The notes beneath the pieces were generated by a model. The model searched no databases and was not told where the DNA came from. It worked only from the letters and a program-made list of their open reading frames with translations. The translations under genes were made by a program, and so were the position numbers. Positions 48,888 to 56,770 of a DNA stretch of 64,000 nucleotides are shown here, piece after piece (position 1 is the stretch's first letter; each line of letters begins with the position of its first letter). Origin of the DNA: Shewanella vesiculosa (GTDB lineage: Bacteria; Pseudomonadota; Gammaproteobacteria; Enterobacterales; Shewanellaceae). The DNA lies in the NCBI RefSeq assembly GCF_021560015.1, contig NZ_CP073588.1, positions 992,001 to 1,056,000 of the forward strand, read 5' to 3'.

Positions 48888-49528
48888 ATAAGTCTACATC
48901 TAGGTATCACTAACGATAGGTTATGGTAGCTGATGCTAACCTTGGCTGATACGAATTTGATAATGTTTCGTCCTTTTTGATGACATGCTTATCCCTTTAG
49001 TGTGATTATCATGTTTCTATAGCTGACCATAGTCTGGCTAGTTCGCAAGCAATATGGCATTAAAGTATTAATTATCGGCAAAAAAACACACTAAAACGGC
49101 TGCTAAGTAAGAAAAATCTTGCTCATCACCTTGTTAATCGGTAATTTCTATCAGCTTAAGAGGACGCCAATCTCAACTATCTGCCAAATATCAATGCTAC
49201 AGTGCTGCAATAGCAGTATTTGATTGCATATTGTGTCTTAGCAAAAGCAGATTTGAGTTTGATAGACTGGCGATAATTTATCGTTAAACAGTATTGTTTT
49301 TACTGAGATGTTATTTTGTCAGTATTATCGCAATCGCGTTGTAAGAAACATCATCAGTTGAGGTTGGTTATAAAAACGGCCTTTATGTCGAGGCAAACAT
49401 AGCGTGTGCTTAAACATGCAACCTCATGCTTGTTAAACACTTGAACAGCGTACTCACAATTACAATATATCGCTGTGATGTTTTTGAATTTGATCCCATT
49501 ACTGATAAGCGTAATGGTCACCCATTTT
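48888..49528. other. Non-coding stretch between divergent dacB and pssA
   Basis: Roughly 640 nt in which I see no gene, RNA or clear repeat. An in-frame extension of pssA from 49475 covers the last part but is not favoured. Confidence 0.5.
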
Positions 49529-49543
49529 AAGGAGGATGCCTTG
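49529..49543 (+). promoter_or_regulatory. Ribosome site that sets a TTG start for pssA
   Basis: AAGGAGG at 49529-49535 lies 5 nt before TTG 49541. The upstream in-frame ATG at 49475 has no such site, and its extra residues are hydrophobic and not family-like. Confidence 0.7.
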
Positions 49544-50854
49544 CTGGATAAGCTAGGTGGTATTGCCCTAAATGCAGATGCTGTGTCTTGGTTGCTTAAC
49601 CCGAAAGATTTTAAGCAAGCCTTGCTAACTAAAATCGCAGCGGCAACATCTTCAATTTACATCGCGGCATTATATGTTGAAGATGATGAAGCAGGTCGTG
49701 AAGTATTGCAGGCGTTATTAGACGTCAAAGCCCAAAATCCACAAATAGATATTAAGGTATTAGTTGATTACCACCGTGCACGCCGCGGCTTAATTGGTCA
49801 AAAGGGCGACAGTGGCAACTATATTTTATACCGTAAATTAATGGCTGAAGCGTCACACCCATTTGATATAGTGGGCGTGCCAGTAAAGTCGCGAGAATTT
49901 ATGGGCGTGTTGCATCTTAAAGGTTTTATTATTGACGACGCCGTGATTTACAGTGGCGCGAGCATTAACAATATTTATTTACAACAACAAGAAAAATATC
50001 GGTTCGATAGATATCATGTTATTGACTGTCCAGAGCTTGCTCGCAGCATGCGTGACATGATCAAACAAGATATCGTCAGTGATCCTGCTGTAAGCATATT
50101 AAGTCAATCTGGCGATATTGAAGAAAACCCTGAAAAGAACGACATCAAAAGCTTTAAACATCGTTTATCTCAGGTGCGCTATCAGTACAAGTCAACCACA
50201 GTCGGTAACCGTATTACACCGTTAGTTGGCCTTGGCAGAAAGAACAACCAATTAAACGACACTGTGATAAACCTGGTCGATTCCTCTACAAAAGAGCTGT
50301 TTATTTGTACCCCTTATTTCAATCCACCAACGATTTTGACTCGCGCATTAGCTAGACACCTGCGTGAAGGGAAGAAAATAGATATCGTTGTGGGTGATAA
50401 AACCGCCAATGACTTTTATATTCCACCGGATCAGGATTTTTCAACCATTGGTGCATTGCCTTACATGTATGAACAATCACTGCGTAAATTTGCCAAGAAC
50501 CAGCAGTGGGCGATCGAGAATGGACAACTTAATATTCATTTATGGAAAGATGGGATTAACAGCTTTCATTTGAAAGGCATTAGTGCCGATAATCGCAAGC
50601 ATCTGATCACCGGCTCTAACTTAAACCCGCGAGCTTGGGCGTTAGATTTAGAAAATGGTTTATTGTTGCATGATGAGTCGGGGAGTTGGAAAGAGTCGTT
50701 CATCAAAGAGCAGCACTATATTTTACTCCACACTGAACGATTATTTCATTATAGCCAAATTGATACCTTGCAGAAGTACCCAAAACCAGTGAAAAAAATT
50801 ATGAATCGAATTCGCCGTTTAAAAGCAGACTTTTTATTGCGGCGTATCTTATAA
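49541..50854 (+). CDS. pssA: CDP-diacylglycerol-serine O-phosphatidyltransferase (phosphatidylserine synthase)
   Basis: A phospholipase-D-superfamily phosphatidylserine synthase of about 437 residues (E. coli PssA 451), first committed step to phosphatidylethanolamine. Two HKD motifs are visible: HLKGFIIDD (about residue 125) and HLKGISADN (about 344). Conserved blocks DYHRARRGLIG and YSGASINNIYL match E. coli PssA. The TTG at 49541 is chosen because of an ideal AAGGAGG site. C-terminal basic region (RIRRLKADFLLRRIL) fits peripheral association with the membrane. A terminator follows. The neighbour tapT (yfiP) is also near pssA in E. coli. Confidence 0.93.
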   Translation: MLDKLGGIALNADAVSWLLNPKDFKQALLTKIAAATSSIYIAALYVEDDEAGREVLQALLDVKAQNPQIDIKVLVDYHRARRGLIGQKGDSGNYILYRKLMAEASHPFDIVGVPVKSREFMGVLHLKGFIIDDAVIYSGASINNIYLQQQEKYRFDRYHVIDCPELARSMRDMIKQDIVSDPAVSILSQSGDIEENPEKNDIKSFKHRLSQVRYQYKSTTVGNRITPLVGLGRKNNQLNDTVINLVDSSTKELFICTPYFNPPTILTRALARHLREGKKIDIVVGDKTANDFYIPPDQDFSTIGALPYMYEQSLRKFAKNQQWAIENGQLNIHLWKDGINSFHLKGISADNRKHLITGSNLNPRAWALDLENGLLLHDESGSWKESFIKEQHYILLHTERLFHYSQIDTLQKYPKPVKKIMNRIRRLKADFLLRRIL

Positions 50855-50877
50855 TTACCTCATCAGTGTCATATCCG

Positions 50878-50908
50878 TTCATCACCAAATTTGGTGATGA
50901 ATTTTTTT
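50878..50908 (+). terminator. Intrinsic terminator of pssA
   Basis: Perfect 12-bp arms TTCATCACCAAA / TTTGGTGATGAA directly abutting, then seven T, 23 nt past the pssA stop. It lies inside a longer possible reading of tapT, arguing against that upstream start. Confidence 0.9.
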
Positions 50909-50925
50909 CACCTCAGAGTTCTTTA

Positions 50926-51735
50926 ATGTCAGAGTTATCAATAAAATCAATTAAACCGCCTATTCATGCAGTTCATCGCTTACATGAATACCGAAAGTCA
51001 TTATCGACTAAGCCGTTTGGTGCCCGCGGTAAGAAGCTGATTAGGTGTAATCTTTGTCTCTTAGGTGAATTATTTTGTACCTGTGAACATCGGCAATATT
51101 TAACCACTAACGTTAGCTTTATGTTGGTGATGTATAACGACGAAGTCTTAAAGCCCACTAATAGCGGCAGGTTAATTGCTGATTTAATTCCAGATACCCA
51201 TGCATTTTTATGGACTCGAACAGATACCGACAGCGCAATGTTAGCGTTACTCGATAATCCTCAATACCAACCCTTTTTAGTGTTTCCACAACAATATGTG
51301 CAGAGTGAGCAAATTATTGTTGAGCAAATAACCCCAACCTTGCTAACTTCGGAGCAGGGGCAAGCTAAAATTCCTTTGTTGGTAATGCTTGATGGCAGTT
51401 GGCGCGAAGCAATCAAAATGTATCGTAAAAGCCCGTATTTACATCAAATGCCGGTATTATCATTTGCGCCAGAAACCTTAGCGACTTATGCACTACGTAA
51501 AGGCAGTCATGATTTTCAGTTAGGCACAGCTGAAGTTGCGGCGCTGGCATTAAGCGCTGCTCAAGAGCCTCAAAATGGTTTGGCACTATCGACCTGGTTT
51601 GATTTATTCGTAGAATCTTCATTGCTGGGGCGTAATCGCCGCGCAAAAGAAACCTTAACCCCAATTGCTTTGTATATTGATGCGTTCAAACTCGCATTAA
51701 AAGTCAGTCATGAGCACATAAAACGCAGTATTTAG
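50926..51735 (+). CDS. tapT: tRNA-uridine aminocarboxypropyltransferase (DTW domain)
   Basis: A 269-residue DTW-domain protein related to E. coli YfiP/TapT, which forms acp3U47 on tRNAs using S-adenosylmethionine. N-terminal cysteines CNLCLLGELFCTCEHR may bind zinc. LMVMYNDEVLKPTNSGRLI and the DTW-like motif DGSWREAIKMYRKSPYL are diagnostic. Start at ATG 50926: the alternative GTG at 50866 would put the pssA terminator inside the gene. Ribosome site is weak. pssA and yfiP are neighbours in E. coli too, and patZ (yfiQ) lies 5 kb away here. Confidence 0.9.
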   Translation: MSELSIKSIKPPIHAVHRLHEYRKSLSTKPFGARGKKLIRCNLCLLGELFCTCEHRQYLTTNVSFMLVMYNDEVLKPTNSGRLIADLIPDTHAFLWTRTDTDSAMLALLDNPQYQPFLVFPQQYVQSEQIIVEQITPTLLTSEQGQAKIPLLVMLDGSWREAIKMYRKSPYLHQMPVLSFAPETLATYALRKGSHDFQLGTAEVAALALSAAQEPQNGLALSTWFDLFVESSLLGRNRRAKETLTPIALYIDAFKLALKVSHEHIKRSI

Positions 51736-51884
51736 GCGGCTGAATCGACGCCAAACGGTTGCATATTGTGACTAATTACGAGATGCTAACAGACGTTTAT
51801 TACTTGAGTTATATTGCTAACAAATGAGCGAAGCTAAGGCTTTACGCTAATGTCAGGTTTTCATTAAGGACTGTTTTATACGTT

Positions 51885-52238
51885 ATGGAAGAGTTGATCA
51901 ACAGTGCTAAAGCGCTAAATGCGAAGAAATTGGTTGTGTTGTGTCGTCTTGAACCGGGTTGTTTAGGCCCTGATGGCATCGATCATATTGACGCTTTTTG
52001 CCAAGTTGCAGAACGTGCATTAGTGAATTTTAATGCCGATATATGTCATTGGTGTCTTGCGCCTCGCTTAGATAAAAGTTTGATTGAAATACAATACAGC
52101 CTTGCAGGAAAAGTCTTATCTCGTGATAAAGCAATTAAGTTTATCAGCTCTTTTGAACAAGACCTTGATGTCATAGAAGAACGCTTTGAAGATAAACTGA
52201 CTCAATTGATCAATCAGTATATCGCCCGTAAACGTTAG
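51885..52238 (+). CDS. Small conserved cysteine-containing protein, function unknown
   Basis: A 117-residue protein I do not recognise. No signal peptide or membrane helix. It begins MEELINSAKALNAKKLVVLCRLEPGCLGPDG, and holds five cysteines (about residues 20, 26, 39, 54, 57), including CHWCLAP, that could bind a metal. The C-terminal third is charged and helical. No strong ribosome site is seen at the ATG (an AAGGA lies 17 nt away), though codon use resembles its neighbours. It sits between tapT and the RecQ-like helicase, same strand, with gaps of 149 and 105 nt. Confidence 0.65.
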   Translation: MEELINSAKALNAKKLVVLCRLEPGCLGPDGIDHIDAFCQVAERALVNFNADICHWCLAPRLDKSLIEIQYSLAGKVLSRDKAIKFISSFEQDLDVIEERFEDKLTQLINQYIARKR

Positions 52239-52343
52239 ATTGAGCATAGCGTGCTTTAGCTTTTCCTCCATGCTACTGATGCTCGATCTCATATCGTTAA
52301 CAGTTTAATCCTATGTTATTTGGGGTTAATAATAGGATTTATT

Positions 52344-54347
52344 ATGACTCCCTTTATAGATTCAGCCGCCGCTGAATCCAGCCCAACATCTTCCGAAACT
52401 CAGATATTGCACCAACAATTACAACAGCAATTTGGTTTTACTCAGTTTAGAGAAGGCCAACAGGCGGTTATCGAAACCATTTTAGCGGGCCATTCTGCGC
52501 TAGCCATATTTCCTACCGGTTCGGGTAAATCCTTGTGTTATCAATTTTGCGCTCAACAGTTACCTAAGCTGACTTTGGTTATTTCACCGTTATTAGCGTT
52601 AATGAAAGATCAATTGGCCTTTTTAGCGAGTAAAGGCATAGCTGCAGCGAGTATTGATTCAAGTTTAACTTATGATCAAACTCAGCAAGTGATGCGCGAT
52701 ATTCGTGAGCAACGTACGCGGATTTTGATGGTATCGGTTGAGCGTTTTAAAAATGAGCGCTTTAGGCAATTTCTCAAGTCGGTTCCCATTTCTTTGCTGG
52801 TGGTTGATGAGGCGCATTGTATTTCGGAGTGGGGACATAATTTTCGCCCCGATTATCTGAAAATCCCTCAGTACTGCCAAGAGTTTTCCATACCGCAAAG
52901 TTTATTATTAACCGCGACAGCCACTGAACAAGTTAAATTAGATATGGCTAAGCGTTTTGGTTTGTCCGCGCAACACATAGTACAAACCGGGTTTTACCGA
53001 GCCAATTTAGATTTGGCAGTTGTTGCAGTGAGTCAGCAACAAAAACTTACTCAGCTTACACGTACCGTAAAAGACTATTCCGGTAGCGGTATTGTTTATG
53101 TCACCTTGCAGCATACTGCTGAAGATGTAGCCGCGCACCTAATCGCTGAGGGTATTAATGCCGCGGCTTATCATGCGGGAATGGATCAAATACGACGTCA
53201 ACAAATTCAACAGCAATTTATGGATAATCAAATCCAAGTGATTGTGGCAACCATTGCCTTTGGCATGGGCATTGATAAATCCGATATTCGTTTCGTTATC
53301 CATTTTGATTTGCCTAAATCGATTGAAAACTACAGTCAGGAAATTGGCCGAGCAGGGCGTGATGGTCAATTATCCCATTGTGTGACACTCGCTAACTTAG
53401 ACGGCTTAAATACTGTTGAAAATTTCGTTTACGGTGACACTCCTGAACCACAAAGCATTGGCCAGTTATTAGAGACCATTGCCTCAGAAACCGACAATGG
53501 TCGCTGGGAAGTACAAGAATACCCTTTATCAAGCGCATGCAATATTCGCTCATTGCCGCTAAAAACTTTATTTGTCCAATTAGAGCTATTGGGCGTGATC
53601 CGTCCAAGTTATGCTTATTTTGCAGAATTTAAATACCGCTTTGTTGAAGAGCAGGATGTCATTCTCAGCCGATTTAACCAACAACGTCAGCAGTTTCTTC
53701 GCCAAGTGTTTGCTCATACACAGTTTAAAAAGATTTGGGGACAGTTGAATTTTGATACTTTATATCAACAACATGGCTGTGAACGGCAGCGTGTTGTGGC
53801 TGCACTAGATTATTTAGCAGAGCAAAATTTGATTATTCTTGAGACAAAAAAAATCACTCAAGTGTATGATGTACAAGAGCAGGCATTAGCGACACCGCAA
53901 CAATTGCACCATTTGACTCAGCAACTGGGTCAATATTTTAGTGATAATGAACATAAAGAGATTGTGCGGATTGGTAAGCTAGTCGAATTTTTTGAACTTG
54001 ATCGTTGTTTAAGTGCGAATTTAGCTCAATATTTTGATGACCACTCAGTGCCACAAAATTGCGGTCACTGCAGTGTTTGTCGTGGGCAAATTGCCATCTT
54101 ATCCAAACAAGCTGTGGCTCCGTTACCAGACTCGGCCACAGTGACAACATTGCTTGAACCGTTAATCTCAGTGGCTCAAGCAAAATCGTTACCCACTCCA
54201 ACCATTGCTACGCAAGCTAAATTCCTTGCTGGTATGATAATGCCAATGTTTAGTCGTTTGAAAGTTAAACAATTAGAGGGCTTTGGACGTTTTAGTGCTT
54301 ATCGATATCAAGATATCCTGGATACTGTTAAGAAGGTAAATTCATGA
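52344..54347 (+). CDS. RecQ-like ATP-dependent DNA helicase
   Basis: A 668-residue superfamily 2 helicase. Motif I FPTGSGKSLCYQ (Lys62), motif II VVDEAHCISEWGHNFRPDY, motif III LTATAT and motif VI EIGRAGRDG are intact. The RecQ-C zinc region ends in NCGHCSVC with upstream Cys in DRCLSANLA. No canonical HRDC domain follows; instead a C-terminal AKFLAGMIMPMFSRLKVKQLEGFGRFSAYRY helix-rich element. It differs from the main RecQ of gammaproteobacteria and may be a paralogue in DNA repair. ATG 52344 has AGGA upstream; a longer reading at 52320 is less likely. It overlaps the next small gene by 4 nt. Confidence 0.9.
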   Translation: MTPFIDSAAAESSPTSSETQILHQQLQQQFGFTQFREGQQAVIETILAGHSALAIFPTGSGKSLCYQFCAQQLPKLTLVISPLLALMKDQLAFLASKGIAAASIDSSLTYDQTQQVMRDIREQRTRILMVSVERFKNERFRQFLKSVPISLLVVDEAHCISEWGHNFRPDYLKIPQYCQEFSIPQSLLLTATATEQVKLDMAKRFGLSAQHIVQTGFYRANLDLAVVAVSQQQKLTQLTRTVKDYSGSGIVYVTLQHTAEDVAAHLIAEGINAAAYHAGMDQIRRQQIQQQFMDNQIQVIVATIAFGMGIDKSDIRFVIHFDLPKSIENYSQEIGRAGRDGQLSHCVTLANLDGLNTVENFVYGDTPEPQSIGQLLETIASETDNGRWEVQEYPLSSACNIRSLPLKTLFVQLELLGVIRPSYAYFAEFKYRFVEEQDVILSRFNQQRQQFLRQVFAHTQFKKIWGQLNFDTLYQQHGCERQRVVAALDYLAEQNLIILETKKITQVYDVQEQALATPQQLHHLTQQLGQYFSDNEHKEIVRIGKLVEFFELDRCLSANLAQYFDDHSVPQNCGHCSVCRGQIAILSKQAVAPLPDSATVTTLLEPLISVAQAKSLPTPTIATQAKFLAGMIMPMFSRLKVKQLEGFGRFSAYRYQDILDTVKKVNS

Positions 54348-54619
54348 AACCGGTTCCTAAAATATTGTTAGAGCGACACGGTGAGTTAATACAAAGTGAA
54401 GGTGTGACAGTCGTGTCCCATATTCAACGTCAAGTTGGAGACTGGGTGGTACAGACGTTAATGATTAAAGATTGTGATGTGCCATTTAAATACAAGCGAC
54501 CTCAACGTTTCAAGAGCTTGTTAGATCATAAAGTCAATTTGATTTATTACCCATCGAAAGAGGTCATTGGCGGTTTTGAAATTGAAATAATGCAAGTAGT
54601 AAGGGTGCGCCGTTACTAA
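54344..54619 (+). CDS. Small protein coupled to the RecQ-like helicase
   Basis: A 91-residue basic protein of unknown function. Its ATG overlaps the helicase stop (ATGA), implying translational coupling and perhaps a shared task. Sequence includes LLERHGELIQSEGVTVVSHIQRQVGDWVVQTLMIKDCDVPFKYKR and YYPSKEVIGGFEIEIMQVVRVRRY; predicted mostly beta-structure with a basic end. No motif I can name. Confidence 0.7.
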   Translation: MKPVPKILLERHGELIQSEGVTVVSHIQRQVGDWVVQTLMIKDCDVPFKYKRPQRFKSLLDHKVNLIYYPSKEVIGGFEIEIMQVVRVRRY

Positions 54620-54631
54620 AACCTATATTAA

Positions 54632-54663
54632 GCTCAGCTCACCAAGCTTTCGGTGTGCTGAGC
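54632..54663. repeat. Hairpin downstream of the helicase unit
   Basis: Stem GCTCAGCTCACC / GGTGTGCTGAGC with one mismatch and an 8-nt loop, 13 nt past the stop of the 91-residue gene. Terminator-like by position but without a T run. Confidence 0.5.
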
Positions 54664-54819
54664 GCAATATCAGAGAGCTTGAGAACTTGAACCCCCCCAG
54701 TATGTTTATCATCTCTATCTGCAGCGTTATTGGCTGCTTGAATGCGATGCCCCCACAAAGTCAATCAATAGTCGATGATTAAAGACTCAAGAATTACTTA
54801 AGTCCTTTATATCTAAAGC

Positions 54820-55386
54820 TTACTGCCCACTAAACACAAACTCGTTTGCGGTTTTCCATAATCTATAGCGTAATTCTGTTCCTTGCGGCAAATAAAACAC
54901 CTTTGGTTGACGACTGTCATAGCTGAGTGTCAGGGCTTGATTGAGAACAATAAATTTGGCTTTTTTCGCTTCAGTACACATCATTCTGGTCGTCGGCCCC
55001 TGCATGACCTGATCGACTTGATAATAGACATATCCCCAACCAGGTAATGATAGGGTGTTAATATCGCCCATCAGTTGAGTTTTATTACAGTCAACGACTT
55101 TATTTTGGCCTATTTGCACTTCAAGCATGTAATCTTGTTCATTTGTCAGAGCAGGCAATGTCAGGATATGTTGCACCATTCCAGAAGTGGGTGCTGGATA
55201 CATTTTTGTGGACTCTTGCGCTTGATAGTCACGGGTATCCATCACGCTGCTACTGATGTTTATGCTGTTTAAGTGATTGTTGTCAACTGGGTTGGTCGCA
55301 CAAGAGCTGAATGATAATGCACTCGCTATGACAACGGTAAGTGTGAGGGATATTTTCTTTGCATAAGCATATGTTTGCTGGTTCAT
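54820..55386 (-). CDS. eco: Ecotin-family serine protease inhibitor, lipoprotein form
   Basis: A 188-residue protein whose C-terminal 130 residues match ecotin: YPAPTSGMVQHILTLPAL, MLEVQIGQNKVVDCN, LPGWGYVYYQVDQV and RYRLWKTANEF correspond block by block to E. coli ecotin. The disulfide cysteines (VDCN and the Cys after the reactive loop) are conserved. The reactive loop reads GPTTRMMC; aligned without gaps, Arg takes the P1 place where E. coli has Met84, but Met is adjacent. The N-terminus is a signal peptide ending FSSC (Cys29), suggesting a lipid anchor, unlike the soluble periplasmic E. coli protein. AAGGAAAC ribosome site; monocistronic. Confidence 0.88.
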   Translation of the reverse strand: MNQQTYAYAKKISLTLTVVIASALSFSSCATNPVDNNHLNSINISSSVMDTRDYQAQESTKMYPAPTSGMVQHILTLPALTNEQDYMLEVQIGQNKVVDCNKTQLMGDINTLSLPGWGYVYYQVDQVMQGPTTRMMCTEAKKAKFIVLNQALTLSYDSRQPKVFYLPQGTELRYRLWKTANEFVFSGQ

Positions 55387-55608
55387 CTTGTTTCCTTATG
55401 GAGTAAATATTGCCAATAATGACTGGCTGGTTGGCTTATCTATTTACATTAAACGTGCTGTAACTGAAAAAGGGTTAAATAAATAAAGTTAATTTTCCCA
55501 TGTTTAATGGTTAACATAACGAACAATAATTGAGTTTAGTTCATAAGTATGACATAACATACTGATAACCTTTAACACATTGTATTTATCAAAAAGGTAT
55601 CGTCGTCG

Positions 55609-56631
55609 ATGCATAATACCCAAAATCTTGAGCAAACTGCGCATATTCTGAATTTAGCGTTACCTAAAATGGCGTCTTTAGCTATTCCTGTAACGCCAGA
55701 AAATTATGCTATTTGGTTTGAATATTTTGCTGAGACGAACCTTAATTTAAAGCGCTCTATTGATGGCTTAATTGCTAATGGTGTTAAATTCACACCCGAA
55801 GTTAATTTAGGATTATATAATCGCTTTATCGAAGAGCGTTCTCCAGAAATTATTGAAAATGTGCAAATTGAAACGCATATTTTGATCAATAGTTTGCTGA
55901 GTAAGATAGAGCAGCTTAATGAAGGTACAGAAAAATTCTCAAGTAATCTCAATCAGTACGGTGAAAAACTGCAAACCAACCCTAATGTCGATGATCTTAA
56001 TCTTATTGTGATGAGTATAGCGGCTGAAGTTGAACAAGTCATTGCCAAAAACCGGCAAATGTCGGCGAGTCTAGAGACGTTGTCGACAGAGATCCTTCAT
56101 CTTAAAGATGAAATGGACAACTTAAGTAAAGTCGCCATGATGGATGAACTCACCTCTTTAAAAAATCGCCGTTCATATGAACTGTTTGCCGCAGAGCAGG
56201 TGACTAAGTTTGTTGATACTCAAACCGTATGCAGTCTGTTAATGATTGATATCGATGATTTTAAGCAATTTAATGACACCTTTGGTCATTTAATTGGCGA
56301 TAAAGTGTTGGCCTATGTCGCCTTAGCGATGAAGAATACGGTTAAAGGTGATGATTTAGTCGCTCGGTATGGCGGTGAAGAGTTTGTCGTGATGTTACCT
56401 AATGCCAAACTTAATGATGCTGTGAAAGTCGCCGAAAAAATCCGCGAGCGAATTTCATTAAAGCAGCTTTCTATCGGTAAAGAGAAAAAACAAAATCTGG
56501 GCCATATTACCGTTTCTATTGGTGTGGCAACCATTAACACTGGCGATGATGTTGATACTTTATTATCGCGAGCAGATGAACAACTTTACAAGGCTAAAGC
56601 AGCAGGCAAAAATTGCGTTAAGTTCGGTTAA
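55609..56631 (+). CDS. Diguanylate cyclase
   Basis: A 340-residue cytoplasmic GGDEF protein that should make c-di-GMP. The N-terminal half (residues 1-165) has helical PENYAIWFEYFAE and coiled-coil stretches of the type found in Pseudomonas/Shewanella soluble cyclases, presumably for dimerisation. The GGDEF domain begins at MMDELTSLKNRRSYE; the active site GGEEF is intact (RYGGEEFVVMLP, about residue 262) with IDIDDFKQFNDTFGH. The inhibitory site position reads KGDD instead of RxxD, so product inhibition may be lost. AAGGT ribosome site. Its neighbours do not suggest a signal. Confidence 0.93.
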   Translation: MHNTQNLEQTAHILNLALPKMASLAIPVTPENYAIWFEYFAETNLNLKRSIDGLIANGVKFTPEVNLGLYNRFIEERSPEIIENVQIETHILINSLLSKIEQLNEGTEKFSSNLNQYGEKLQTNPNVDDLNLIVMSIAAEVEQVIAKNRQMSASLETLSTEILHLKDEMDNLSKVAMMDELTSLKNRRSYELFAAEQVTKFVDTQTVCSLLMIDIDDFKQFNDTFGHLIGDKVLAYVALAMKNTVKGDDLVARYGGEEFVVMLPNAKLNDAVKVAEKIRERISLKQLSIGKEKKQNLGHITVSIGVATINTGDDVDTLLSRADEQLYKAKAAGKNCVKFG

Positions 56632-56770
56632 TGCCAAACCGCTTTATTCTCGAATGTATTTATTCCCTGATTTATGGCTATACGCTTTTAGCCTAGTACT
56701 CAAATTATCATGAATTATTTTAGGTTTGTATTTAGCTGCCGTTAATCATTACCTTTTGATCATCAGAATG

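Noticed and set aside
52344..54619. RecQ-like helicase plus small protein as a defence system
   Set aside because: No nuclease, methylase or other defence signature is adjacent; neighbours are housekeeping genes. Kept only as a coupled pair.
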